Positions 44,729 to 53,062 of a DNA stretch of 64,000 nucleotides are shown here, piece after piece. This DNA comes from an uncultured Ulvibacter sp. (GTDB taxonomy: Bacteria; Bacteroidota; Bacteroidia; Flavobacteriales; Flavobacteriaceae), in the NCBI GenBank assembly GCA_938041335.1, contig CALIAF010000026.1, positions 48,604-112,603 of the forward strand, in the 5' to 3' direction. The notes beneath the pieces are model-generated. The model saw nothing but the letters and a program-made list of their open reading frames with translations, searched no databases and was not told where the DNA came from. The position numbers and the translations under genes are program-made. Position 1 is the stretch's first letter. The number at the start of each line of letters is the position of its first letter.

Positions 44729-45088
44729 CTAAACCTCCCTTAGTTGCTTTAACAATACAGCCATCGCTTTTTCTAATCGCGTATAGGCGACCTCTTCTTT
44801 AGCTATATAGATAAACATAAGCACAAATTTCTTGCCGCTTTCTTTTTCTAAAGACGGCTTCTGTAGTCTATACGCTTCACGAATTTGTCTTTTTATACGA
44901 TTTCGGGTTACCGCAAGCTTAAAAAGACGTTTAGGAACAGAGAACCCAGCCCTGGTTTTTTCAACATCATCTACCGGCAAATAAAGCACTCTCAACGGAT
45001 ATTTTTTAAAAGACTTACCCTCCTCAAAAAGCTGTGTAATTGCTTTTTTAGATTTTAGCCGGTCTGTTTTGTTGAGGTTGAGTTTCAT
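44729..45088 (-). CDS. rnpA: Ribonuclease P protein component
   Basis: Protein subunit of RNase P, which cuts the 5' leader from tRNA precursors. The 119 residues include the basic RNR motif TRNRIKRQIREAYR and an N-terminal LKSKKAITQLFEEGKSFK. rpmH, its usual upstream partner, is absent here; a terminator belonging to the M1 peptidase gene lies upstream. In other bacteria rnpA is often near the origin, in line with the parS sites in this window. Confidence 0.94.
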   Translation of the reverse strand: MKLNLNKTDRLKSKKAITQLFEEGKSFKKYPLRVLYLPVDDVEKTRAGFSVPKRLFKLAVTRNRIKRQIREAYRLQKPSLEKESGKKFVLMFIYIAKEEVAYTRLEKAMAVLLKQLREV

Positions 45089-45137
45089 TTTGTTAGGGAA
45101 TCAAGTAAAGATAAGAATGATTTTGAAGTAAAGACAT

Positions 45138-45170
45138 AAAAAAAGCGCTGTATTCACAGCGCTTTTTTTT
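45138..45170 (-). terminator. Rho-independent terminator after the M1 peptidase gene
   Basis: Inverted repeat AAGCGCTGT / ACAGCGCTT around a 4-nt loop, flanked by seven A and eight T. Oriented for the minus-strand M1 gene, though nearly symmetric. Confidence 0.9.
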
Positions 45171-45186
45171 CTATATATTGAGTAGA

Positions 45187-47013
45187 TTATTCTTTTCCCC
45201 ACACATTGTTCTCACGGTCTACATCTGCCATTAGCATACTGGCATCAATCATCATAGATTTTACTTTTTTACCCGAAGGAATCATTAACTCATAAGTAGG
45301 GTAGGCCCAAGCCCAGTCTTTTGAGACCGTTCTTGTCATATCTTTATAAGGGTTTGGCTTTTCTGCACGCATCATTTGTAATGGGATGTAAAATTGCTCT
45401 TGACTACCGTCAGTATAGGTCACGTCTAGATCAATAGGCATTCCCATTAAACCAATACGCTCTAGCGTCACTTTAGTTCCTTCCATTCCCGGCACCACTT
45501 CTTTAATCGCGTAATCAATTTGATTAGTAGTCTGTGTCCAGTCCATTAAATACCAGTCTAATTCTGCGCCACTTACTTTTTCTGCTACTCGAATAAAATC
45601 GTTAGGCGTTGGGTGTTTAAAAGACCACTCTTCAAAATAACGATTCAGAGTTTTCTCCACATTTTCTTTCCCTATGATATATTCTAGTTGTGCCAAGAAC
45701 ACCGCCCCTTTACTATATGCAGTAATACCATACGCTCTATTACTTGCATAACGATCTGCGTGTGTAGTCTGCGGTTGTTCTTTACCGCTATTTGCTAAAA
45801 AGGTATAGCCTCGATAAGATCCAGAATGCGGGTTAGGGTTATCGTCGCCATTAATTTTTGCCATAGCAAGATCAGAAATGTAAGAGGTAAACCCTTCGTC
45901 CATCCACTCGTGTTTCCCTTCGTTAGTGGCCATTAAAAACTGAAACCAAGTGTGTGCAAGCTCGTGAGCAGTAACCCCCATTAAGCTACCAAATTTACGA
46001 TTACCTGTAATCAAGGTACACATTGCATACTCCATACCGCCATCACCACCTTGTATCACAGAATATTGTTTGTATGGGTACTCGCCAATGTTCTCATTAA
46101 AAAAGGCCAACATTTCTGCTGTTTTAGGCTGCAGATTTTTCCAGTTTTCTGCAATGTCTTTATTGTCTTTGTAATAAAAGTTAAGCGTCACACCGTTTTC
46201 AGCTTCATACTGATCGTGCTTGTATTCATTATCTGCTGCCCAAGTAAAGTCATGAACTTTAGGTGCTGTAAAATGCCAAGTACGTTTCCCTTTTTTCCCT
46301 TTTTTAACAGGCGTATAATTAGTATCGCCCATTACGTTTTCTGCAGAGTAACCAGTACCTGCAACTATATAGTCTTGATCAATATGGATGGTTACATCAA
46401 AATCTCCCCAAGGGCTATGAAACTCGCGGCCTATGTAAGGATCTGCATGCCATCCCTGAAAGTCATATTCTGCCATTTTAGGGTACCATTGTGTCATAGA
46501 CAGCTTTATACCTTCTGCATTATCACGACCACTACGTCTTACTTGTAATGGCACTTGTGCATCCCATTCCATTTTAAAGGTAGTTTTTCCGCCGGGTTGT
46601 ATCGGGGTATTTAATTGCACCTCTACGATCGTTCCTACTACTTCATAGTTTAGCGCTTTTCCATCTTGTGTAAGCTTTGTAGGCTTAATATAGCCTATCT
46701 CATCTTTAGCTAGCTTAGAGATACGATCGCCTACACGACTATCTGGATCTTCTATAGATAAAGAACGCACATCCATCTCACTTCCAGGTTGAAAGGCATT
46801 AAAATACAAATGATAAAAAACACGATCTAATACGTCTGGAGAGTTGTTTGTATAGACTAAAGTTTGTTCCCCTTCATATTGGTTTTTGTCCACATCCACA
46901 TCAATGTCCATCGTATAATCAACGTGCTGTTGCCAGTAAGAAGTGTTGTTTTGTCCCGTCACATTTCCGAAGAAAAGAACAGCTGTGGCCATCATAAAAA
47001 TCGATCTAATCAT
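45187..47013 (-). CDS. M1 family metallopeptidase (aminopeptidase)
   Basis: A 608-residue secreted zinc peptidase. The signal peptide covers about residues 1-20. The gluzincin motif is TAHELAHTWFQ followed 18 residues later by the second Glu in EWMDEGFTSYIS. The N-terminal beta domain (YTMDIDVDVDKNQYEGEQTL) is typical of M1 enzymes. The GAMEN exopeptidase motif is replaced by GGMEYAM. Likely degrades peptides in the periplasm. It ends at a strong terminator. Confidence 0.92.
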   Translation of the reverse strand: MIRSIFMMATAVLFFGNVTGQNNTSYWQQHVDYTMDIDVDVDKNQYEGEQTLVYTNNSPDVLDRVFYHLYFNAFQPGSEMDVRSLSIEDPDSRVGDRISKLAKDEIGYIKPTKLTQDGKALNYEVVGTIVEVQLNTPIQPGGKTTFKMEWDAQVPLQVRRSGRDNAEGIKLSMTQWYPKMAEYDFQGWHADPYIGREFHSPWGDFDVTIHIDQDYIVAGTGYSAENVMGDTNYTPVKKGKKGKRTWHFTAPKVHDFTWAADNEYKHDQYEAENGVTLNFYYKDNKDIAENWKNLQPKTAEMLAFFNENIGEYPYKQYSVIQGGDGGMEYAMCTLITGNRKFGSLMGVTAHELAHTWFQFLMATNEGKHEWMDEGFTSYISDLAMAKINGDDNPNPHSGSYRGYTFLANSGKEQPQTTHADRYASNRAYGITAYSKGAVFLAQLEYIIGKENVEKTLNRYFEEWSFKHPTPNDFIRVAEKVSGAELDWYLMDWTQTTNQIDYAIKEVVPGMEGTKVTLERIGLMGMPIDLDVTYTDGSQEQFYIPLQMMRAEKPNPYKDMTRTVSKDWAWAYPTYELMIPSGKKVKSMMIDASMLMADVDRENNVWGKE

Positions 47014-47096
47014 AATTTCTGAAATTTTAAAATATTGAAAACTTGTGCATCAAGCTTAGCAAGACAAATTATTGCCGCTTACGTTATTACTAAGAC

Positions 47097-47160
47097 GTCA
47101 CCCTAAGCTTGTCGAAGGGCATTACCATTTATTGATGGAACTTCGACAGGCTCAGTTAGA
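47097..47160. repeat. Inverted pair of the CAAGCTCAGGGTGAC repeat
   Basis: GTCACCCTAAGCTTGTCGAA at 47097-47116 faces CTTCGACAGGCTCAGTTAGA at 47141-47160. The pair starts 8 nt after the stop of the S8 peptidase gene and could form a 3' hairpin, as at 37.7 kb. Confidence 0.68.
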
Positions 47161-47168
47161 CCATATAA

Positions 47169-48830
47169 TTACATTTTTGACGCCATAATTAGCGCGTTGT
47201 ACATATTTACCATTTTACCCGATGTTGAGATATTAGGCAGTGTGTTTGTATTAGATGGTTCACCACCTAAAACAACCTGTGTTTTAGTAGAAACACCACT
47301 ATCCATTAATATTTGCTTCACTTGCTTAGCAGAAAGCTTAGGATAATGAGATCTAATCATTGCGGCAACACCCGCAACATTAGGAGATGCCATAGAGGTC
47401 CCCTGTAAAAACTCATAGGTGTTAAGCGGTGTTGTTGACCAGATTTTTACGCCAGGACCAAAAACATCTACACTAGATTTACCGTAGTTAGAGAAGTTAG
47501 CCACAAGCTCACCTCCATATTTGTAGTTTAGCGCTCCTACCGTTAAAAAGGTATCGCTAATTTCTCCTCCAGCGAGCTCTTGATCATTAGGGTATACTTG
47601 CTTCCCATCAAGATCTAAACCTTCGTTACCCGCAGCATTTACAATTAACACCTCTTTTTTAGAAGCGTACTTAATTGCATCCCAAACCCATTCTGGGTGC
47701 GTGGAGTAGTACTTACCAAAACTGGTGTTGATCACTTTTGCCCCATTATCTACCGCATAACGGATTGCTAATGCGATATCCTTGTCATACTCATCACCAT
47801 CTGGCACAGCTCTTACCACCATTATTTTTACATTGTCTGCAACACCATCCATTCCTATGCCGTTGTTGCGTTGTGCAGCAATTGAACCCGCTACGTGAGT
47901 ACCATGCTTGGCATCTGCCTTTTTAGGATCTGGACCATCAACATCGTTGTTACCATAATTTTTGTCTGTAATATCATCTGGGTTGTCACCAAGAACACCT
48001 CTAAAATCATTAGTCATGCTAAAATGTCCATCAAGCCTTCCTTGAAAATAATCAATACCCCCTTGTACTTGCTTAATAAAAGCAGGAATACTGTCGTCAT
48101 AATTAAGCATTTGTGTCAACATCGCTATTTGTTGTTGCTCTGCTTCGGTTGGGCCTTTAATACTTGCCAAATCTTTTTTAGTATAATCAGCCTTGCCTAG
48201 TTTTTTAGTCATTGCATCGTGTGCGGGCCTTACCTGTGCAAGGATACCGTTGTATTGTGCAGCCTGTGCTTGTGTCTGTTCAAGCTCTTTAGCATATTCT
48301 GCGTTTGCTTTAGTATACATTGCATATTCTGCGCGATCCGCAGCACTAATAGCGTTTTCGTTTTTACCCTCATACTTAGGCTTTAGTTTTCGAATAATAC
48401 GCACATACTCCATGTTTTCTGCGACAATATCTCCTAAGAAATTCCAACCGTGAATGTCATCCACATACCCATTATTGTCGTCATCTTTTCCGTTACCAGC
48501 AATTTCTTTTGGGTTTGTCCAGATTACGTTTTTAAGATCTTCGTGCTCGATATCAATACCGCTATCAATAACGGCTACAATTACTTGTTGCCCTCTTTTT
48601 CCTTGCAGCAGTTCGCTATAAGCTCTGTCTACACTCATTCCAGGAATGGTGTCTGTAGAAAGGTCAGCCAGGTTCCACATTTTCATTTGTGTATCGGTGA
48701 TAGGCGTAATCTTAAGAGGAATTGTATCAATATTATCAACAGGAGTTGAAACAATAGGCGGCACACCACCGCAACTTGATAACACAAGTGCAGATGCTGT
48801 AACTAATAAAGAGGATTTTAAAATATTCAT
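47169..48830 (-). CDS. S8 family serine peptidase (subtilase), lipoprotein
   Basis: A 553-residue exported protease. The start is ATG 48830 (MNILKSSLLV), giving a lipoprotein signal with lipobox LSSC. The catalytic triad is visible: Asp in AVIDSGIDIEHEDL, His in KHGTHVAGSIAAQ, Ser in QGTSMASPNVAGVAA. Between Asp and His lies an inserted region of about 170 residues, largely Ala/Gln/Lys-rich and probably helical. It lies 10 nt downstream of the MBL hydrolase gene and is likely in its operon. Confidence 0.93.
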   Translation of the reverse strand: MNILKSSLLVTASALVLSSCGGVPPIVSTPVDNIDTIPLKITPITDTQMKMWNLADLSTDTIPGMSVDRAYSELLQGKRGQQVIVAVIDSGIDIEHEDLKNVIWTNPKEIAGNGKDDDNNGYVDDIHGWNFLGDIVAENMEYVRIIRKLKPKYEGKNENAISAADRAEYAMYTKANAEYAKELEQTQAQAAQYNGILAQVRPAHDAMTKKLGKADYTKKDLASIKGPTEAEQQQIAMLTQMLNYDDSIPAFIKQVQGGIDYFQGRLDGHFSMTNDFRGVLGDNPDDITDKNYGNNDVDGPDPKKADAKHGTHVAGSIAAQRNNGIGMDGVADNVKIMVVRAVPDGDEYDKDIALAIRYAVDNGAKVINTSFGKYYSTHPEWVWDAIKYASKKEVLIVNAAGNEGLDLDGKQVYPNDQELAGGEISDTFLTVGALNYKYGGELVANFSNYGKSSVDVFGPGVKIWSTTPLNTYEFLQGTSMASPNVAGVAAMIRSHYPKLSAKQVKQILMDSGVSTKTQVVLGGEPSNTNTLPNISTSGKMVNMYNALIMASKM

Positions 48831-48840
48831 TTGTTTAAGT

Positions 48841-49728
48841 TTAATTAAAAAGTTCATTGAATGTGAATGTTTGATCTAGGCGTACGCCCTTTTCGGTATG
48901 TTTTACGGTAATAATCTCGTTATGAGCGTCGTGCTCCAAAAATAAATAATATTTATGGGTCGCCGCAGCGTTTAAAAATTTTTCTTTTTCTGGAAGGGTA
49001 AGCAAAGGTCGCGTGTCATAGCCCATTACAAACGGAAGGGGTAAGTTTCCAGCGGTGGGAAGCAAATCTGCCATAAAGACGATGGTCTTATCTCTGTGCT
49101 TTATCATAGGGAGCATTTGTTTTTCTGTATGTCCGTCTGCAAAAAAGATACCAAAAGGCAATTCGTTTTTAATAGCAAGATCTATGTTCGTGTTTTCTTC
49201 TGAAAGGCTCTGTGTGGCATGATTCACAAAATGCAATTGACCATGCTCTTTCATGGGTAGAATATTTTCTTTTAAAAAGGATGCTTTTTCTCTACGATTT
49301 GGATGTGTTGCCCAATCCCAATGTTTCTCATTGCTCCAAAATTTTGCGTTTTTAAAGGCGGGTTCGTAACCCGTTCTGTCTTTGTTCCATTGCACACTCC
49401 CACCACAATGGTCAAAATGTAAGTGTGTCATAAAAACATCTGTCACATCATCCCGATGAAACCCGGCATTTTTTAAGGAATCATCAAGGTTGTGATTGCC
49501 CCATTTAAAATAATAACCAAAGAATTTATCACTCTGTTTATTACCCATCCCAGTATCTACTAAAGTTAACCTATTACCGTCTTCAATTAATAGGCAGCGC
49601 GCCGCAATATCAATCATATTATTAGCATCAGCAGGGTTGGTTCTTGACCACAACGCTTTAGGAACTACGCCAAACATGGCACCACCATCTAATTTAAAAT
49701 TTCCGGCCTCAATAGGGTAGATTTTCAT
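48841..49728 (-). CDS. MBL-fold metallo-hydrolase
   Basis: A 295-residue cytoplasmic zinc hydrolase with the metallo-beta-lactamase signature HLHFDHCGG near residue 105, TLVDTGMG, and later FADGHTEKQMLP and EHDAHNE. The subgroup includes quorum-quenching lactonases and other hydrolases, so the substrate is open. ATG 49728 (MKIYPIEAG) is preferred to an upstream extension. It is 43 nt after the SulP gene and 10 nt before the S8 peptidase gene. Confidence 0.88.
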   Translation of the reverse strand: MKIYPIEAGNFKLDGGAMFGVVPKALWSRTNPADANNMIDIAARCLLIEDGNRLTLVDTGMGNKQSDKFFGYYFKWGNHNLDDSLKNAGFHRDDVTDVFMTHLHFDHCGGSVQWNKDRTGYEPAFKNAKFWSNEKHWDWATHPNRREKASFLKENILPMKEHGQLHFVNHATQSLSEENTNIDLAIKNELPFGIFFADGHTEKQMLPMIKHRDKTIVFMADLLPTAGNLPLPFVMGYDTRPLLTLPEKEKFLNAAATHKYYLFLEHDAHNEIITVKHTEKGVRLDQTFTFNELFN

Positions 49729-49771
49729 AGGGAGTACAAAATACAAAAAGAGGGTTTAATGACTGTCAGTG

Positions 49772-51988
49772 TTAAGAATATATTACCATTTTATTTTCTT
49801 CGGTAATCACTTCTTCAAGACGAATTCCAAAATCTCTCAAGCTCTTAATTTCTTTAATTCCAGCAATACGCTCCTTGCTATAAATTAACAATGCCTCGCC
49901 GTTGCTTTCAATATGATAATAAGGATTGCTCTCAAAAAACACGACTATTTTATTTGTAAAAAACTGCTTAATCGCATTTTCATTTTGGCCTTTTAAGTAG
50001 AAACGTTTTGTGAAGTCACTATGGTTTTCAATGGGAATGTCTTTAAAGCCAGCAAACAATGTCACTTTCTCTAAAAACCCCTCTCTGTCTAAAGTAAAGC
50101 TAGGGATGGTTTTGCTAAGTTTGATATGAAGCATTGTTGTTTTCACCTCTTCTTTTGCTATAAACTCTCCTTCAGAATAATTAACATCAAAAATTTTAAA
50201 CGTGTTTTCTTCTGTAAATAAACGATTATAAACACGGTCAATTTTTTTTGTGCGGAAATAGCGATAAGAGTCTAAAAAGTGAGTGTCGTTTAATGACTCT
50301 GCGTTATATTTCAAATTAAAATCTCGGGCAATTTCAGAAAGAGTAAGTTGCCTCTTAGTGAGTGTTCCGCTCTTTTTTTGAAGTCCAGGAACAAAACGAC
50401 GCAAAGCAAAAGGATGCGAGCTTTTGGTTCCGTGGAGATCAAGGCCAATGACTTCAAAATGTCCATCTCGTTTTAAAAACACCTCTTGATAACCACTTAA
50501 GTTCTCCATCACGGTGTGGTCTACAAACCGGCACATAGAAAAGTCTACCACGACATCTTGATCTTCAGGAATATCGTCTAGTTTTTGTTTCAATTTGTAA
50601 AAATTTAAAAAACTACAAAAATGCTTTACACTAACATAATAGGTCCCAGTAGCTTTTTCTCTAAACATGAGTACATTAGGCTTCAATACATTTCTAAAGA
50701 AAATAGACCCCCCCTTATTAATAAAAATATGAATAATAAAAGTCATTACCACCCCCGCCACAATTCCAGTTATAAGCCCCACAAATAAGGTTACCATTAG
50801 GGTAGTAAAGAAAATAAGTAACTGTTCTTTACCTATAGAAAAAAGCTTACGGATCAATTTTGGTGAGGCTAACTTGTAACCCGTGTAAACCAATATCGCC
50901 ATCAGAGCTGGCAGCGGAATCCTGGTGAGTTGTGTGCTAAACAGCACAATAAAAATGACCAGAAAAGTAGCGTGCGCAAAGTTTGAGCTACGGTTGCTAC
51001 CTCCGTTATTAACATTCACTGAGCTTCGCGCAATAACGGTAACCACGTTTAGCCCTCCTAAAAACCCGCTTCCCACCGTTGCAAGCCCTAGGGCTTTTAA
51101 ATCTCTATTGACATTACTTCGTCTTTTTTGAGGGTCAAGATTGTCCACCGCTTTAATACTCAACAATGATTCTATACTTGCAATAAGTGTGAGCGCAAAA
51201 ACACTGAGCCAAAAAGCACTCCCTCCTATAGCGCCAAAATCTGGCGTAGGGATATCTCTTATAATATCTGCTGGAGCAGGAATACCCGAAATCATATATT
51301 CTGGACTCACCGGGTTGGTCTGCTGCAAGACTAATTCGTAATAATAACTTATCCCTATTGCTATTAAGACAATCCACATTGGGGCAGGGACTAATTGTAA
51401 AAAGCGATTTCTAATTTTACCGTAAAACGCCATAATTATTAAGGAACTAACACCGGCTATTGCGGCAAAAATTAACCCAGAATCTGCATACTTAAACACC
51501 CCAATAATAGTAGATGGGATCTCTAGTAAATAGTCGACACTGCCCTCTAAAGACAATTTATTACCTAACATGATATGAAACTGTTTGCCAAGTATTATCA
51601 GCCCTATTGCGGCAAGCATTCCTTGTATAGCAGATGACGGAAAGAAATCTGCGAGCTTCCCCATTTTTAAAAACCCGAGAAGGATTAATAAAACCCCAGA
51701 GCATATAATAGCAGCATAAGCGCCTTCAATTCCTAGGGTGGTGATGGCAATTAACAATACGCCTACCAGGCCATTTCCTGGCCCTGCTATGGTCACATTA
51801 CTTCCGCCTAAAATAGACACAAGAATTCCACCAACCACGGCTGCTATAATACCCGCAATAGGAGGGGCCTCACTCGCCATAGCGAGCCCTAACCCTAGCG
51901 GCAAAGCGATAAGACTTACCACAAAGCCAGAAAAAATATTTTTAGGCAATGCTTTAAAGAAAACGCTTATGTTGTTTTTAGAACTCAT
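49772..51988 (-). CDS. SulP family inorganic anion transporter with STAS and extra C-terminal domain
   Basis: A 738-residue inner-membrane transporter for sulfate, bicarbonate or a similar anion. About ten to twelve hydrophobic segments in the first 430 residues, including GGSNVTIAGPGNGLVGVL. A STAS domain follows (about 445-545, VVVDFSMCRFVDHTVMENLS). The last 190 residues are not a carbonic anhydrase and I do not recognise them. The ATG overlaps the stop of the upstream universal stress protein gene by 4 nt (ATGA), so the pair is translationally coupled. Confidence 0.9.
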   Translation of the reverse strand: MSSKNNISVFFKALPKNIFSGFVVSLIALPLGLGLAMASEAPPIAGIIAAVVGGILVSILGGSNVTIAGPGNGLVGVLLIAITTLGIEGAYAAIICSGVLLILLGFLKMGKLADFFPSSAIQGMLAAIGLIILGKQFHIMLGNKLSLEGSVDYLLEIPSTIIGVFKYADSGLIFAAIAGVSSLIIMAFYGKIRNRFLQLVPAPMWIVLIAIGISYYYELVLQQTNPVSPEYMISGIPAPADIIRDIPTPDFGAIGGSAFWLSVFALTLIASIESLLSIKAVDNLDPQKRRSNVNRDLKALGLATVGSGFLGGLNVVTVIARSSVNVNNGGSNRSSNFAHATFLVIFIVLFSTQLTRIPLPALMAILVYTGYKLASPKLIRKLFSIGKEQLLIFFTTLMVTLFVGLITGIVAGVVMTFIIHIFINKGGSIFFRNVLKPNVLMFREKATGTYYVSVKHFCSFLNFYKLKQKLDDIPEDQDVVVDFSMCRFVDHTVMENLSGYQEVFLKRDGHFEVIGLDLHGTKSSHPFALRRFVPGLQKKSGTLTKRQLTLSEIARDFNLKYNAESLNDTHFLDSYRYFRTKKIDRVYNRLFTEENTFKIFDVNYSEGEFIAKEEVKTTMLHIKLSKTIPSFTLDREGFLEKVTLFAGFKDIPIENHSDFTKRFYLKGQNENAIKQFFTNKIVVFFESNPYYHIESNGEALLIYSKERIAGIKEIKSLRDFGIRLEEVITEENKMVIYS

Positions 51989-52830
51989 CTAATAATTAAT
52001 ACGTCATTAGGTAGTTCTGTTAAAATATGTTCTATATCGTGTGGAAACAAACGATCAAAAAATCCTGTTTTTTCTGGGGCATTCATCACTAATAAATCTG
52101 CTCGCACTACTTGCGCATAATGTCCTATGCTATACCCGCGCCTTCCAAAAATTGCTTGTGTCGCAATGTTGCGACCCTCTTTATGTTTCGCTGGTATATG
52201 GGAGAGAATGGTTTGTACTCGAGACTCTTCTTGACGCTTTATTTTTTCTTTAAGTAAGTTTGTTTTTCGAAGGGATTTGGTGTCCTCGACAGTACCTACT
52301 TTATCGTGTGAAATTTCTTCTACAATAGTAATTTTATCGCTATCCAATGCGGCAGCTACTAAAAACGCTGTCGCTACAGTTTGCTCCGTTTTTTTGTCTT
52401 CAAGCCCATTTACAACAACATGCTTACACTTTATTCGCTCCACAGATGGATTGATGAGAAGCATCACAGAACAGCTTACCTTTCTAGTGATTTTTCTGGC
52501 TATAGAGCCCACATAATATTTTAAAAAACTTTCTCGTTGTAGCGCCCCTAATATGAGTAAGTCTATGTTTTTCTGAAGTACCGTCTCAAGAATAGCATCT
52601 ACGGGCTTACCGGGCTGGAATACGACTTGAGCATCTAGGCCATCAATAATAAATGGCTGTAACAACTCTTCAAATTTGCTTCTTTTTTGTTCAGAAACGT
52701 CACCAACGTGAATAAGCAGCAACTTTGCCCGGAACAGCATGGCAAGCCGTGAAGCCTCATAAATATTAGCCTTGAGATTTGGAGAAAAAGTAACTCCAAT
52801 GCCTATGGTGTTAAAAGTTTTAGTAGCCAA
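51985..52830 (-). CDS. Universal stress protein with two Usp domains
   Basis: A 281-residue cytoplasmic protein made of two UspA-like domains in tandem (about 3-145 and 150-281). The first ends with GSIARKITRKVSCSVMLL, a version of the G-2x-G-9x-G-S/T nucleotide-binding signature with changes; the second is more diverged. The start is TTG 52830 (MATKTFNTIGIGV). It overlaps the SulP gene by 4 nt; it probably tunes transport or responds to ion stress. Confidence 0.88.
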   Translation of the reverse strand: MATKTFNTIGIGVTFSPNLKANIYEASRLAMLFRAKLLLIHVGDVSEQKRSKFEELLQPFIIDGLDAQVVFQPGKPVDAILETVLQKNIDLLILGALQRESFLKYYVGSIARKITRKVSCSVMLLINPSVERIKCKHVVVNGLEDKKTEQTVATAFLVAAALDSDKITIVEEISHDKVGTVEDTKSLRKTNLLKEKIKRQEESRVQTILSHIPAKHKEGRNIATQAIFGRRGYSIGHYAQVVRADLLVMNAPEKTGFFDRLFPHDIEHILTELPNDVLIIR

Positions 52831-53062
52831 TTAGTTGAATCATTAATATTTCGGCGAAGCCAAAAAATTACGTGAGCGACAAGATACAATTTTGAGATTA
52901 ATATACCGGCACAAAATTGGAGTGGCTTAATGTTTTGAGCGACACCTGTGCGAATTCATCTTAAAGTATCATCATCTATTATTATCTGGTGGGGTAAATC
53001 TTTTATTAATTCTTTTCTTCTGAAATGTTATCTTTATACTTTAACCACTTAAACACATCTAC
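52831..53062. other. 232-nt divergent intergenic region
   Basis: No gene seen. The word TGAGCGACA occurs twice in direct orientation, about 65 nt apart. No full TAnnTTTG promoter is evident on either side. Confidence 0.5.

Noticed and set aside
46051..46548. A 165-codon plus-strand frame opposite the M1 peptidase gene
   Set aside because: No recognisable domain, no promoter, and it lies entirely inside a well-supported gene.
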